Assembly (NCBI GenBank): GCA_900547125.1
Contig: URFU01000034.1
Span: 1-18,371 of the forward strand
Origin: an uncultured Collinsella sp.
GTDB taxonomy: Bacteria > Actinomycetota > Coriobacteriia > Coriobacteriales > Coriobacteriaceae
Reading direction: 5' to 3'
DNA length: 18,371 nucleotides
Under the pieces are notes generated by a model. It saw nothing but the letters and a program-made list of their open reading frames with translations. It made no database searches and had not been told where the DNA came from. Made by a program: the position numbers and the translations under genes. How positions within the stretch are numbered: position 1 is the stretch's first letter; each line of letters opens with the position of its first letter. Positions 7,976 to 15,942 of this stretch are shown here, in pieces.

Positions 7976-8512
7976 TTAGATCTCCATGACCTCGGCTTCT
8001 TTTTCCTTCAGAAGCTCCTCACCCTTGGCAACATACTCATCGGTATACTTCTGGACCTTGGCCTGCTCGCGACGGACATCGTCCTCGGTGAGCTCTTCGT
8101 CGCGCTCGAGCTTGTTGTTAAAGTCGCGACGGATGTTGCGAATGGAGACCTTGGCCTGCTCGGCATACTCGCGGCACTCCTTGACGAGCTCGCGACGACG
8201 CTCCTCGGTGGTAGCCGGGAACGGCAGGCGCACGACGGTACCGTCAGAGTTGGGAGTAATGCCCAGATCGGAAGCGCTGATAGCCTTCACGATTGCGTTG
8301 ACGAGCGCCTTGTCCCAGGGCTCGATAAGCAGCATGTGAGCCTCGGGGGTCTTAACGGCGGCAACCTGGGTAACCGGCGTGGGAACACCGTAGTAATCGA
8401 CCGAAATGTCGGACAGAATGTTAGCGTTGGCGCGGCCCGTGCGAACCTTGGAGAAGTTGTGCTTGAGGGACTCGAGCGACTTGTCCATGTGGGCGGTGAT
8501 GTTCTCTGCCAT
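7976..8512 (-). CDS. frr: Ribosome recycling factor
   Basis: RRF, with EF-G, splits the post-termination 70S ribosome so that subunits, mRNA and tRNA are released. The 178 residues are close to the usual 185. The family pattern is clear: an N-terminal helix ending in KVRTGRANANILSDI, the VDYYGVPTPVTQVAAV segment, the beta-rich domain with LLIEPWDKALVNAIVKAI, SDLGITPNSDGTVVRLPFP, then a long charged three-helix region with RRDFNNKLE and EDDVRR. The ATG at 8512 has AGGAGG 7 nt upstream and starts 2 nt after the pyrH stop. The pyrH-frr order is one of the most widely kept gene pairs in bacteria. Nothing unusual is seen. Confidence 0.97.
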   Translation of the reverse strand: MAENITAHMDKSLESLKHNFSKVRTGRANANILSDISVDYYGVPTPVTQVAAVKTPEAHMLLIEPWDKALVNAIVKAISASDLGITPNSDGTVVRLPFPATTEERRRELVKECREYAEQAKVSIRNIRRDFNNKLERDEELTEDDVRREQAKVQKYTDEYVAKGEELLKEKEAEVMEI

Positions 8513-8514
8513 GC

Positions 8515-9237
8515 TTAATCCTCCTGATAGACGAGCGTGCCGACGGGCTCACCCGAAAGCGCGCGTTTGACGGTGTCCTCGCCATCGATGTTGAGGACCA
8601 AAATCGGCATACGGTTATCCTGGCACAGCGCCGTGGCCGTGGAATCCATAACCTGCAGACCGCGGACGAGAACCTCATGATAGGTAATCTTGTCAAAACG
8701 GACGGCATCGGAACACTTGACAGGATCCTTGTCGTAGATGCCGTCAACCTTGGTGGCCTTAATCAGAATCTCGGCACCGATCTCGCAGGCACGAAGAGCC
8801 GCGGCGGTGTCGGTCGTAAAGTACGGATTGCCCGAACCGGCGGCAAAAATAACGACATTACCCTTGGAAAGGTGGTTGATGGCGCGACGGCGAATATAGG
8901 GCTCGCAGATCTCGTTCATCTGGATAGCGCTCATCACGCGGCAGGGAACATCGTTGTGCTCAAAGGCATCCTGCAGGGCAAGCGCGTTCATAACGGCTGC
9001 CAGCATGCCCATGTAGTCGGCCTGGGCGCGCTCCATGCCACCGGCAGCGCCGGCCATGCCGCGGAAAATGTTGCCGCCGCCGACAACGACGCCGACCTCA
9101 TGGCCAACGGCGAGCAGCTCCTTGACCTGCTTGGCAAGATGGTCGGTAATCTTGGGGTCGATGCCATATTGGCCGTCGCCCATCAGTGCTTCGCCGGAAA
9201 GCTTCAGAAGCACGCGTTTATATCGGATGTCGGACAA
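8515..9237 (-). CDS. pyrH: UMP kinase
   Basis: PyrH is the bacterial hexameric uridylate kinase of the amino-acid-kinase fold; it phosphorylates UMP to UDP with ATP and is usually regulated by UTP and GTP. The 240 residues match the family. Visible are VLLKLSGEAL near the N terminus (phosphate-binding Lys), VVVGGGNIFRG (nucleotide/UMP site), NHLSKGNVVIFAAGSGNPYF, TTDTAA, and the ATP-contacting KATKVDGIYDKDP. The start is TTG at 9237, preceded 6 nt away by a strong AAAGGAGG ribosome site; no ATG fits between that site and the conserved SDIRYKRVLL start. It is the first gene of the pyrH-to-proS operon, after the tsf terminator and an extended -10 promoter. Confidence 0.96.
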   Translation of the reverse strand: MSDIRYKRVLLKLSGEALMGDGQYGIDPKITDHLAKQVKELLAVGHEVGVVVGGGNIFRGMAGAAGGMERAQADYMGMLAAVMNALALQDAFEHNDVPCRVMSAIQMNEICEPYIRRRAINHLSKGNVVIFAAGSGNPYFTTDTAAALRACEIGAEILIKATKVDGIYDKDPVKCSDAVRFDKITYHEVLVRGLQVMDSTATALCQDNRMPILVLNIDGEDTVKRALSGEPVGTLVYQED

Positions 9238-9267
9238 AGCGATCCTCCTTTAGATTGAACTCTCAAC

Positions 9268-9276
9268 ATTCTATCA
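9268..9276 (-). promoter_or_regulatory. Probable promoter of the pyrH operon (extended -10)
   Basis: On the minus strand TGATAGAAT (9276-9268) fits an extended -10 (TGn plus TAGAAT, five of six to TATAAT). No good -35 is present at 16-18 bp, which extended -10 promoters tolerate. It lies between the tsf terminator and the pyrH ribosome site, about 30 nt before the TTG start, where a promoter is needed. Confidence 0.45.
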
Positions 9277-9295
9277 AAGGCTCTAAGAAGAGCCA

Positions 9296-9332
9296 TGAAA
9301 AAGCAGGCTGTGAGTAAAACCCACAGCCTGCT
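9296..9332 (-). terminator. Intrinsic terminator after tsf
   Basis: AGCAGGCTGTG (9302-9312) and CACAGCCTGCT (9322-9332) form an 11-bp perfect stem with a 9-nt loop. On the minus strand the stem is followed by a TTTTT run (9301-9297). It lies 24 nt after the tsf stop and separates rpsB-tsf from pyrH. Confidence 0.87.
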
Positions 9333-9355
9333 CATTACCAGCTACAAGAGCTTAT

Positions 9356-10225
9356 TTACTCGCCACGGACCAGACGGTCGAAGGCAACGACGGTAATGGT
9401 ATCGCCGAGCTCCTTGGAGACCTGCTCAGCGTACTTCTTGATGGTGAGGGAGCTGTCCTTGATGAACTCCTGCTCGGTGAGCACGGACTGCTTGTAGAAC
9501 TTCTCCAGACGGCCAACAGCCATCTTTTCCTGGATAGCCTCGGGCTTGCCGGACTCGGCAGCCTGAGCCATGTAGATCTCCTTCTCGTGCTCGACGGTCT
9601 CGGCCGGAACCTGATCGCGGGTAGCGCAAATCGGGGCGACGGCGGCAACCTGAAGGGCAACGTCGTGAGCGAAGGTCTTGAAGGACTCGGCCTGAGCGGT
9701 CTCGGCCTTCTCGAAAGCGAACTCGACGAGGACGCCGATCTTACCACCCATGTGGATGTAAGAAGCGAGAGCGCCGTTCTCGGCCTTGCGGGCGGAGAAA
9801 CGAGCGATCTTCATGTTCTCGCCCATGATGTGAATCATCTCGGTGAGCTCGGAGGAAACGGTCTCCTCGCCCATCGGCTTCTCGAGCAGAGCATCGACAT
9901 CGGCCGGCTCGGTGGTAGCGACAACCTCGGCGACCTTGGAAGCAAAGCCGGTGAACTTGGCGTTGGAGCCGACGAAGTCGGTCTCGCAGGAAAGCTCGAG
10001 CAGAGCGCCGGACTTGCCGTCCTCGGAGACGAACGCGGCGACAGCGCCCTCGTTGGTCTCACGGCCAGCCTTCTTGGCAGCCTTGGCGAGGCCGTTCTTG
10101 CGCAGAACGTCAACAGCGACGTCCATGTCGCCGTCAGCCTCGACGAGAGCCTTCTTGCACTCCATCATCGGGGAGTCGGTCATCTCGCGGAGCTGCTTGA
10201 CCATAGCGGCAGTAATCTGGGCCAT
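9356..10225 (-). CDS. tsf: Translation elongation factor Ts
   Basis: EF-Ts is the guanine-nucleotide exchange factor that regenerates EF-Tu-GTP. From the chosen ATG it is 289 residues, normal for the long form. It starts with the UBA-like N-terminal domain (ITAAMVKQLREMTDSPMMEC, then KKALVEADGDMDVA). The core has the EF-Tu-contacting CETDFVGSNAKF segment, followed by the dimerisation/coiled part (SGKPEAIQEKMAVGRLEKFYK) and a C-terminal VVAFDRLVRGE. The frame extends to a TTG at 10240, but that codon lies inside the ribosome site; ATG at 10225 has AAGGA 6 nt upstream and gives the standard MAQIT start. It is 45 nt downstream of rpsB with no terminator between, and is followed by a strong terminator. 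The TDSPMME segment differs from the common TGAGMMD but is conservative. Confidence 0.97.
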   Translation of the reverse strand: MAQITAAMVKQLREMTDSPMMECKKALVEADGDMDVAVDVLRKNGLAKAAKKAGRETNEGAVAAFVSEDGKSGALLELSCETDFVGSNAKFTGFASKVAEVVATTEPADVDALLEKPMGEETVSSELTEMIHIMGENMKIARFSARKAENGALASYIHMGGKIGVLVEFAFEKAETAQAESFKTFAHDVALQVAAVAPICATRDQVPAETVEHEKEIYMAQAAESGKPEAIQEKMAVGRLEKFYKQSVLTEQEFIKDSSLTIKKYAEQVSKELGDTITVVAFDRLVRGE

Positions 10226-10270
10226 TGTGGTTCCTTTCAAAGAGATGAAAAAGACTTAAATAGGACTGAT

Positions 10271-10999
10271 TTACTCGGCCTTGGGCTCGGCGGCCATCTC
10301 GGCCTCGGAGACCTGCTCCTTACCGGAGCCAGCGAGACAGGCGTCGGCCATGAGCTCGCACATAAGGGTGACAGCGGAGATGGCGTCATCGTTGCAGGGG
10401 ATGCCGTACTCGACCTCGTCGGGATCGGAGTTGGTGTCGATCAGGGCGACGACGGGGATGTTCAGGCGCTGGGCCTCCTTGATGGCGTTCTCCTCGCGCT
10501 TGGTGTCGATGACGAAGAGAGCCTGGGGCAGACCCTTCATGTCGCGGGCGCCACCGAGGTTGGTCTGGAGCTTAGCGAGCTCCTTGCCGAGCACTGCCTG
10601 CTCCTTCTTGGGCAGCACTGCCATGCGGCCGTCCTCGACCATGGCCTCGAGCTCCTCCATGCGGTTGATGCGGGAGCGGATGGTGACGAAGTTGGTCAGC
10701 ATGCCGCCGAGCCAACGCTGGTTGATGTAAGGCATGTTGGCGCGCTCAGCGGCGTTCTTAACGGCCTCCTGAGCCTGCTTCTTGGTGCCGACGAACAGCA
10801 CGTTGCCGCCCTTGGCGACGTTCTTGACGAAGGTGTAGGCCTGATCGGCGTCAAGGATGGTCTGCTTGAGGTCGAGGATGTAGATGCCGTTGCGCTCACC
10901 GAAGATGAACGGCTTCATCTTGGGGTTCCAGCGACGGGTCTGGTGACCGAAGTGGCAGCCGGCCTCGAGCAGGGTGCGGATATTAATCTTGGTAGCCAT
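10271..10999 (-). CDS. rpsB: 30S ribosomal protein uS2
   Basis: uS2 is a late-assembling 30S subunit protein that helps bring S1 or mRNA to the platform. The 242 residues contain the family signature segments: LLEAGCHFGHQTRRWNPKMK, FIFGERNGIYILDL, VGTKKQAQEAV, RWLGGMLTNF, LPQALFVIDTKRE, and VALIDTNSDPDEVEYGIPCN. The tail is acidic. The ATG at 10999 has AGGAGG 6 nt upstream. It is preceded by a clear sigma-70-like promoter and a roughly 135-nt leader that can fold, and is co-transcribed with tsf. In E. coli S2 represses its own operon by binding such a leader; whether that holds here is inference. Confidence 0.98.
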   Translation of the reverse strand: MATKINIRTLLEAGCHFGHQTRRWNPKMKPFIFGERNGIYILDLKQTILDADQAYTFVKNVAKGGNVLFVGTKKQAQEAVKNAAERANMPYINQRWLGGMLTNFVTIRSRINRMEELEAMVEDGRMAVLPKKEQAVLGKELAKLQTNLGGARDMKGLPQALFVIDTKREENAIKEAQRLNIPVVALIDTNSDPDEVEYGIPCNDDAISAVTLMCELMADACLAGSGKEQVSEAEMAAEPKAE

Positions 11000-11135
11000 A
11001 TTAAACCTCCTGTGGTTTGCCTACGCGCGGGGTCATCCTCCAAAACCAACCCGGACATGTGCTACCAAAGCCCGGGCACCACGGTATGAAGTAGCCGCGC
11101 GTGCGTGATAAAAACCTGTTGCCGTGAAGCAACCC
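11000..11135 (-). promoter_or_regulatory. Structured 5' leader of rpsB-tsf
   Basis: The predicted transcript begins near 11135 and carries about 135 nt before the rpsB ATG. Within it, ACGCGCGG (11102-11095) can pair perfectly with CCGCGCGT (11030-11023), closing a domain. Inside, GCCCGG (11077-11072) pairs with CCGGGT (11054-11049) by five Watson-Crick pairs and a wobble. An alternative GCTAC/GTAGC pairing (11095-11091 with 11065-11061) competes with these. The closing stem ends about 13 nt before the ribosome site. A role in S2 autoregulation is plausible by analogy with other bacteria but not shown by sequence alone. Confidence 0.5.
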
Positions 11136-11140
11136 GATGA

Positions 11141-11169
11141 ATGATAGCAGGATTGCCTCTTCCTGCCAA
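11141..11169 (-). promoter_or_regulatory. Promoter of rpsB-tsf
   Basis: TTGGCA (11169-11164, five of six to TTGACA) and TATCAT (11146-11141, five of six to TATAAT) are separated by exactly 17 bp on the minus strand. This is the best housekeeping promoter in the window. It lies between the Xer gene and rpsB, where no terminator of convincing strength separates them. Confidence 0.8.
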
Positions 11170-11217
11170 CCCGCAATCAAAACCACACACCTCGGTGCGG
11201 CACGGGAAGCCCTTCTC

Positions 11218-12138
11218 CTACTCGCCGCGGGGGTGTGCCTGACTCACGGCACGCTTGAGTCGGTCGGGCGTGAGGTGCGTATAGATCTGCGTCGTGGACA
11301 AGCTCGCATGCCCCAGCAGCTCCTGAACCGAGCGCAGATCCGCGCCGCCCTCGAGCAGGTCGGTCGCAAAGGTGTGGCGCATCGCATGCGGGGCGATGTC
11401 GGCAGGAATGCCGGCAAGTGCCGCAAGCATGTGGAAACGCCTCCTCAGCATGGCGGCACTCATGCGGTTTCCGCGCGCCGAGATAAACAGCGGATGCACA
11501 CCGTTCGCACTATCGACACGCTTTGCCTGCACAAGGAGATGTGGCCTCCCCTCCTCAATATAGCGACGAGTCGCCTCGAGAGCACGCCGATAGAGGGGCA
11601 CGATACGCTCCTTACTCCCCTTGCCCCAAAGTCGCAGCGTTCGCTCTGACCAAGCAATGGACTCCACGTTGCGCGCCGCGAGCTCCAAGATCCGCGCGCC
11701 GGAGGCATAGAGCAGCTCGAGCATCGCTGCATCACGCAGCCCCGAAGGCGGCGAGGTGTCGGGGGCCTTGAGCAACGCCTCGACTTGCCGAGTCGTCAGC
11801 ACACCGGGAAGATCGCGCGGCAGTTTGGGCGAGGATATCGCCGAGACCGCATCGCCCTCAACGATTCCCTCGGCAGCCATCCACCGATAGAGCGAGCGAA
11901 TGGCAGACAGATGCGCCGCAAGGGTCCGAGCCGCCACCTGGCCACGCGACAGCTCGGCCAAATAGGAGCGAACGGTCCGTACGTCGGCGACGCGAGCGTC
12001 GATGCCCTCACGGTCGCACCACGCGGCGAAGTGCTCGAGCCGCGAGGCGTAGGCGGTTACCGTATTGGGAGCGAGCCCTTCGACGCGTGCAATGTAGGCA
12101 ATGAACGAGTCGACGGCATCGTACAGGTCAAAGGCTAT
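11218..12138 (-). CDS. xerC: Xer-type tyrosine recombinase (XerC-like), non-canonical start
   Basis: Xer recombinases resolve chromosome dimers at dif by strand exchange through a catalytic tyrosine. All catalytic residues are present (numbered from the proposed ATA): Arg149 in YASGARILEL, Lys173 in GKGSKE, His251 and Arg254 in HAMRHTF, His277 in LLGHASLSTTQIY, and Tyr286. The N-terminal SAM-like DNA-binding domain (DAVDSFIAYIARVEGLAPNT onward) lies upstream of the first in-frame TTG at 11961 and has no ATG, GTG or TTG. ATA at 12138 overlaps the trmFO stop (ATAG) and has GGAGG 9 nt upstream; it gives 306 residues, the normal length. CTG at 12126 would give 302. Starting at 11961 would leave 247 residues without most of the core-binding domain. 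The position next to trmFO matches xerC (codV) in Firmicutes; XerD or XerA cannot be excluded. The start is uncertain, the function firm. Confidence 0.88.
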   Translation of the reverse strand: MAFDLYDAVDSFIAYIARVEGLAPNTVTAYASRLEHFAAWCDREGIDARVADVRTVRSYLAELSRGQVAARTLAAHLSAIRSLYRWMAAEGIVEGDAVSAISSPKLPRDLPGVLTTRQVEALLKAPDTSPPSGLRDAAMLELLYASGARILELAARNVESIAWSERTLRLWGKGSKERIVPLYRRALEATRRYIEEGRPHLLVQAKRVDSANGVHPLFISARGNRMSAAMLRRRFHMLAALAGIPADIAPHAMRHTFATDLLEGGADLRSVQELLGHASLSTTQIYTHLTPDRLKRAVSQAHPRGE

Positions 12139-13472
12139 GACCTCTCGCCTCCAAACAGATCGGAGCGCGTTTCCAGATAGGCGTCCAAGGCCTTGAGGGC
12201 GCGATCCGCATAGGCCTGGTAACGATCGCGCTTGCTGCGACGCTTACCGTCCTCGAGCGGCGGCACGAGGCCAAAGTTGACGTGCATGGGCTGATAGCCC
12301 ACCGTAGCCGGATCGGTCGCATAGCCCACGAGTGCGCCTAGGGCGCCCACGCGCGGCAGCTTGACGCCCGCAGCACCGATAGCCTCGGCATAGGTGTTGA
12401 GCGCGGCGAGCAGACCCGTCGCCACGGCCTCCATGTACCCCTCGGTACCGGTAATCTGGCCGGCAAGACGCACGCTCGTGCCGGGAACGGCAAAGGTGCC
12501 GTCGAGCACGTGCGGAGCATCGACAAAGGTGTTGCGGTGCATGACGCCGTAGCGGAAGAACTCGGCGTTCTCCAGGCCGGGAACCAAATGGAAGACGCGC
12601 TTCTGTTCGCCGAAGGTCAGGTTGGTCTGGAAGCCAACCAGGTTATAGGCGGGCTTCTCCTTGTTCTCGGCGCGCAGCTGAATTGCCGCCCAGGGACGGC
12701 GACCGGTGCGCGGATCGGTGCGCCCGACGGGCTTCATGGCACCAAAACGGATGGCATCCTTGCCCGTGCGCGCAACCTCCTCGGCAGGCTGGCAGGCCTG
12801 GAACAGGTCCCCGCCCTCAAAGTCCTTGAGCACCACGCGATCGGCCGTGGTGAGCGCCTCGATAAAGTCCTCGTATTCTTCCTTGTTGAGCGGGGCATTG
12901 AGATAGTCGCCACTCCCCTGCTCCTCGTAGCGCGACTGCGAGAACAGCACGTCCATATCGAGCGTCGAGGCGTCGACGATCGGGGCGGCCGCGTCAAAGA
13001 ACGCCAGGGCGTCACCGCCGACGAGCCTCATGACCTCCTCGCTCAATGCCGGCGAGCACAAGGGGCCCGCGGCGATAACCACATGACCCTCGGGGATCTG
13101 GGTGACCTCACCGTGGACAACCTCGATATTGGGGCGAGCGGCAACCTCGGCCTCGACAAGCTCGGAAAACTTGACACGGTCGACCGCCAGGGCGCCGCCG
13201 GCGGGAACAGCGGCACGATGAGCGCAGTCGAGCAGCACCGAGCCCATACGCCCGAGCTCGGCCTTCAGCAGACCGGCGGCAGAATCGGGACGGGTCGACT
13301 TAAACGAATTGGAGCAGACGAGCTCCGCCAAGTGATCGGTATGGTGGGCAGGAGAGCTTACCTGCGGGCGCATCTCGCACAGCTTTACGGCGAACCCGCG
13401 ATCTGCCAGCTGAATCGCGCATTCCGATCCCGCCAGACCGCCACCGATAACCGTCACCTGATCAAACAGCAT
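12135..13472 (-). CDS. trmFO: Folate/FAD-dependent tRNA (uracil-54-C5) methyltransferase
   Basis: TrmFO makes ribothymidine (m5U54) in the T-loop of tRNA, taking the methyl from methylenetetrahydrofolate with reduced FAD. From the ATG at 13472 it has 445 residues, as in the family. The N terminus is a Rossmann FAD site (VTVIGGGLAGSECA). Cys53 in VCSNSFKS and Cys227 in FQACQPAEE match the two functional cysteines of the B. subtilis enzyme. RPWAAIQLRAEN, NLVGFQTNLTFGEQKRVF and GQITGTEGYMEA are typical TrmFO blocks. A TTG two codons upstream sits only 3 nt from the AAAGG site, while the ATG is 9 nt away, so ATG is preferred. The gene follows dprA by 14 nt and its TAG overlaps the Xer start region. 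In many Firmicutes topA lies between dprA and trmFO; here it is absent. Confidence 0.95.
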   Translation of the reverse strand: MLFDQVTVIGGGLAGSECAIQLADRGFAVKLCEMRPQVSSPAHHTDHLAELVCSNSFKSTRPDSAAGLLKAELGRMGSVLLDCAHRAAVPAGGALAVDRVKFSELVEAEVAARPNIEVVHGEVTQIPEGHVVIAAGPLCSPALSEEVMRLVGGDALAFFDAAAPIVDASTLDMDVLFSQSRYEEQGSGDYLNAPLNKEEYEDFIEALTTADRVVLKDFEGGDLFQACQPAEEVARTGKDAIRFGAMKPVGRTDPRTGRRPWAAIQLRAENKEKPAYNLVGFQTNLTFGEQKRVFHLVPGLENAEFFRYGVMHRNTFVDAPHVLDGTFAVPGTSVRLAGQITGTEGYMEAVATGLLAALNTYAEAIGAAGVKLPRVGALGALVGYATDPATVGYQPMHVNFGLVPPLEDGKRRSKRDRYQAYADRALKALDAYLETRSDLFGGERS

Positions 13473-13486
13473 CTGCAAACACCTTT

Positions 13487-14419
13487 CTAATTGACACGTT
13501 TTCCATTGTGACCGAAGGGCGTCTGGGCGTGAAGGGCAAACTTGGAGGGCGCATACCTTCCATCCATCATGCGCTCGATGAGGCCCTCGAGCTCGAGCGA
13601 GCCCAGGAGCTTGAGCACACCGACGGCATCGAGCGAGACGAGTGTGGCGATGTCTTCAACCTTGAGCGGCGAGGCGATGAGGGCATGCATCACGGCCTGC
13701 TGTGTGGGGTCCAGATCTGCGATACCGGGTGCATCAGGACGCGAATAGCGCAGGGTGCCGTAGATTCGCGAGATGGCCATCTCGATTGACTCCTCGTCAA
13801 TAATGCAGCAGGCCCCGTTGGCAATGAGGTAGTTGGTACCGCGCGACTCGGGTGACAAAATCGAACCCGGCACGGCAAGAAGCTCGCGCCCCAGGTCCAT
13901 GGCGGCCTCCGCCGTCGAGAACGTGCCCGAAGGCATGCCAGCCTCCGACACGAAGAGCGCCTGCGAAAGCGCGGCAATCACCCGGTTACGCCGCGGGAAG
14001 GCAAACTTACGTGGCCCCATACCCCAAGGCGAGATGGACACGACCGCGCCGCCCGTATCGATCGTGCGCGCGATGAGCCCCGCACTCGAGCGCGGGTAGA
14101 CCACGTCGGCGCCCGTACCCAACACCACGACGTGCCTGCCACCGGCGTTGACCGCGGCCCAACCCGAGGCCTGGTCGCAGCCGACCGCGCCGCCCGAGAT
14201 CACCGTCACCCCCGCCTCGACCGCAACTTTCGCGGCCAGTTCTGCCACGGCCAGACCGTACGGCGAGGCCTTGCGAGCGCCGATGATGGAGAGCGCCGGC
14301 GTCGAAAGCACCTCCGGGTCGCCACGCACGAACAGCGTCTGGGGAACATCAGAGAGCTCCAAAACGGCATCTGGATACAACGCGTCACCGGGATGCAGCT
14401 CAAAAGTTTCCTCGGGCAT
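13487..14419 (-). CDS. dprA: DNA-processing protein DprA (Smf)
   Basis: DprA binds incoming single-stranded DNA during natural transformation and loads RecA. From ATG at 14419 it is 310 residues. It begins directly with the extended Rossmann fold, with no obvious N-terminal SAM domain: DALYPDAVLELSDVPQTLFV, SIIGARKASPYG, VTVISGGAVGCDQASGWAAV, VVVLGTGADVVYP, then KFAFPRRNRVIAALSQALFV, PSGTFSTAEAAMDLGRELLA and GTNYLIANGA. A C-terminal winged helix from about residue 230 (TQQAVMHALIASPLKVEDIA) follows. The usual GlA-GiD-AAH loop is altered to GGAVGCDQASGWAA. The start shares a base with the comM stop (TAATG) and has AAGGAGG 8 nt upstream; longer reading would overlap comM. Directly after comM, it forms a small transformation module. 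Confidence 0.94.
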   Translation of the reverse strand: MPEETFELHPGDALYPDAVLELSDVPQTLFVRGDPEVLSTPALSIIGARKASPYGLAVAELAAKVAVEAGVTVISGGAVGCDQASGWAAVNAGGRHVVVLGTGADVVYPRSSAGLIARTIDTGGAVVSISPWGMGPRKFAFPRRNRVIAALSQALFVSEAGMPSGTFSTAEAAMDLGRELLAVPGSILSPESRGTNYLIANGACCIIDEESIEMAISRIYGTLRYSRPDAPGIADLDPTQQAVMHALIASPLKVEDIATLVSLDAVGVLKLLGSLELEGLIERMMDGRYAPSKFALHAQTPFGHNGKRVN

Positions 14420-15942
14420 TACTGATCCCTCCTTCCCTGGTACATCGCCGCCTCGAGCACGTGGTCTTGCGTCACCCGCTCGCTTTCGGCGACATCGGCA
14501 ATCGTGCGCGCGATGCGAACCAGGCGCACGATGCCGCGCCCCGTGAGATGCGTGCGCTTCGACAGGCCGAGCACGCACGTTTCCGCCGCCTGATCAAGCG
14601 CAAAGGTCGATACAACACCATCGATAGAGCGGGTCTCGGCACCCTCAACCTCGGCATCCGCATCATCCATACGGGACTCGCGCCAGGCACGAAAAGCCCG
14701 ACCGCGGACAACGTAGTCGCGCAGCTCGGCCGACGACATGCCCTCGGCGCCCTCGATAATCACCTGCGGATCGGGGCGGGTCACATCAAGCATCAGGTCG
14801 ATACGGTCGGCCAAGGGACCGCGCAGCTTGGACCGGTAGCGCTCGACCATCGATGCCGAACAGCGACACGGGACCTCGCGATCGCCCAAAAAGCCGCAGG
14901 GACAGGGATTGCTCGCCGCAAGCAGCTGAAAGCGCGAGGGAAACGTAAAGGCGCCATCGACGCGCACGATCCTGACATAGCCGCGCTCGATTGGCTGACG
15001 AAGCGTCTGCAGCACACCGGTGGGAAACTCGGCAAGCTCGTCCAAAAAGAGCACGCCGCCATGGGCAAGGCTGATCTCGCCCGGATGCACCGGGCGCCCC
15101 CCGCCAATAAGGCCCGCTGTCGAAATGCTGTGATGAGGGCTTCGAAACGGCCGATGCCCCGCAAGCAGGCCATCGATATTTTCACCCAAGACCGAATGGA
15201 TACACAGCGCCTCTTGCTGATCCTCGACGGAAAGCTCGGGCAAGATACCCGTCATGCGGCGCGCAAGCATGGTCTTGCCCGATCCCGGAGACCCGATCAT
15301 AAGCAAGCCCAGCTCCCCTGCCGCCGCAAGCGCTATGCCGCGCTTGGCGACCTCCTGCCCCAACACGTCGGCATAATCGAGCTCGGGCTCAAAGGTGGCC
15401 TCCCCGCCCTCAGAATCCAGATAATGCCGAGCTGCCTCGCCCATTCCGTGGGCAAGCTGCGACAGATGGTCGATAAAACCGCAGTCGACCCCCGAAAGCG
15501 GAACATGCTGGTCGGACCTACCGGCGATAAAAGACAGCCCCATGTCGCGAGCCAGCAGCTGAAACGCTACTTCGCCCTTGACGGGAAGCACCGTGCCATC
15601 CAAGCCGAGCTCGCCGGCAATGAGGCAGCGGTCGAGATTGTCGCGGGGAATCTGCCCATCGGCCGCAAGCACCGCAATGGCTATCGGCAGGTCAAAGCCG
15701 CTACCGGTCTTTCGGATATCGCCCGGTGCCAGATTGACCGTAATGCCCGAGCGCGGGATCTCGAATCCGGCAGAGCGCATCGCACAGCGAATGCGCCCGC
15801 GAGACTCCATGACCTCCATACTCGGGATGCCGAGCATCTGGATGCCCGGGATGCCGCCCGCGAGCGAAACCTCGACCGTAACGGGAATCGCCTCGACGCC
15901 GCGGATACAGGCTGCGTGAACGGCAAAAGTTTCGAACGCCAT
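14419..15942 (-). CDS. comM: ComM/YifB-type Mg-chelatase-like AAA+ ATPase
   Basis: ComM is a hexameric AAA+ helicase that drives branch migration during integration of transforming DNA; the family is also annotated as YifB or Mg-chelatase subunit ChlI-like. From ATG at 15942 it is 507 residues, the standard size. The N-terminal part is a Lon-protease-like domain without the protease centre (residues 1-170). AAA+ motifs follow: Walker A GSPGSGKT (217-224), Walker B GVLFLDE (296-302), an Arg-finger region near RGPLADRID (374-382), and a Cys pattern CPCG/CRC (347-361) typical of the family. The C-terminal helical domain includes LTGRGIVRLVRIARTIADV. The start shares a base with the yraN stop (TAATG), with AGGTG 5 nt upstream. 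The open frame further upstream lies inside yraN and is ignored. Confidence 0.95.
   Translation of the reverse strand: MAFETFAVHAACIRGVEAIPVTVEVSLAGGIPGIQMLGIPSMEVMESRGRIRCAMRSAGFEIPRSGITVNLAPGDIRKTGSGFDLPIAIAVLAADGQIPRDNLDRCLIAGELGLDGTVLPVKGEVAFQLLARDMGLSFIAGRSDQHVPLSGVDCGFIDHLSQLAHGMGEAARHYLDSEGGEATFEPELDYADVLGQEVAKRGIALAAAGELGLLMIGSPGSGKTMLARRMTGILPELSVEDQQEALCIHSVLGENIDGLLAGHRPFRSPHHSISTAGLIGGGRPVHPGEISLAHGGVLFLDELAEFPTGVLQTLRQPIERGYVRIVRVDGAFTFPSRFQLLAASNPCPCGFLGDREVPCRCSASMVERYRSKLRGPLADRIDLMLDVTRPDPQVIIEGAEGMSSAELRDYVVRGRAFRAWRESRMDDADAEVEGAETRSIDGVVSTFALDQAAETCVLGLSKRTHLTGRGIVRLVRIARTIADVAESERVTQDHVLEAAMYQGRRDQ

Noticed and set aside
9243..9279. Alternative pyrH promoter using TTGATA and TCTAAA with 17-bp spacing
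   Set aside because: Transcription would begin inside the AGGAGG ribosome site, so the extended -10 upstream is preferred.
9587..11089. Long plus-strand open frame (about 500 codons) opposite tsf and rpsB
   Set aside because: It is antisense to two certain genes. Its Gly/Leu/Asp/His-rich composition is what the reverse complement of GC-rich coding sequence gives, and it has no ribosome site or family match.
11171..11205. Terminator after the Xer gene (CGCAC/GTGTG stem with TTTT)
   Set aside because: The stem has only five pairs including a wobble, followed by a mismatch and a short T run; too weak to call.
12510..13490. Plus-strand open frame (326 codons) opposite trmFO
   Set aside because: It is antisense to a well-supported trmFO and has no initiation signal.
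14420..14578. Upstream extension of dprA to 14578
   Set aside because: It lies inside comM and reads as Arg/His-rich shadow sequence; ATG at 14419 has a strong ribosome site.
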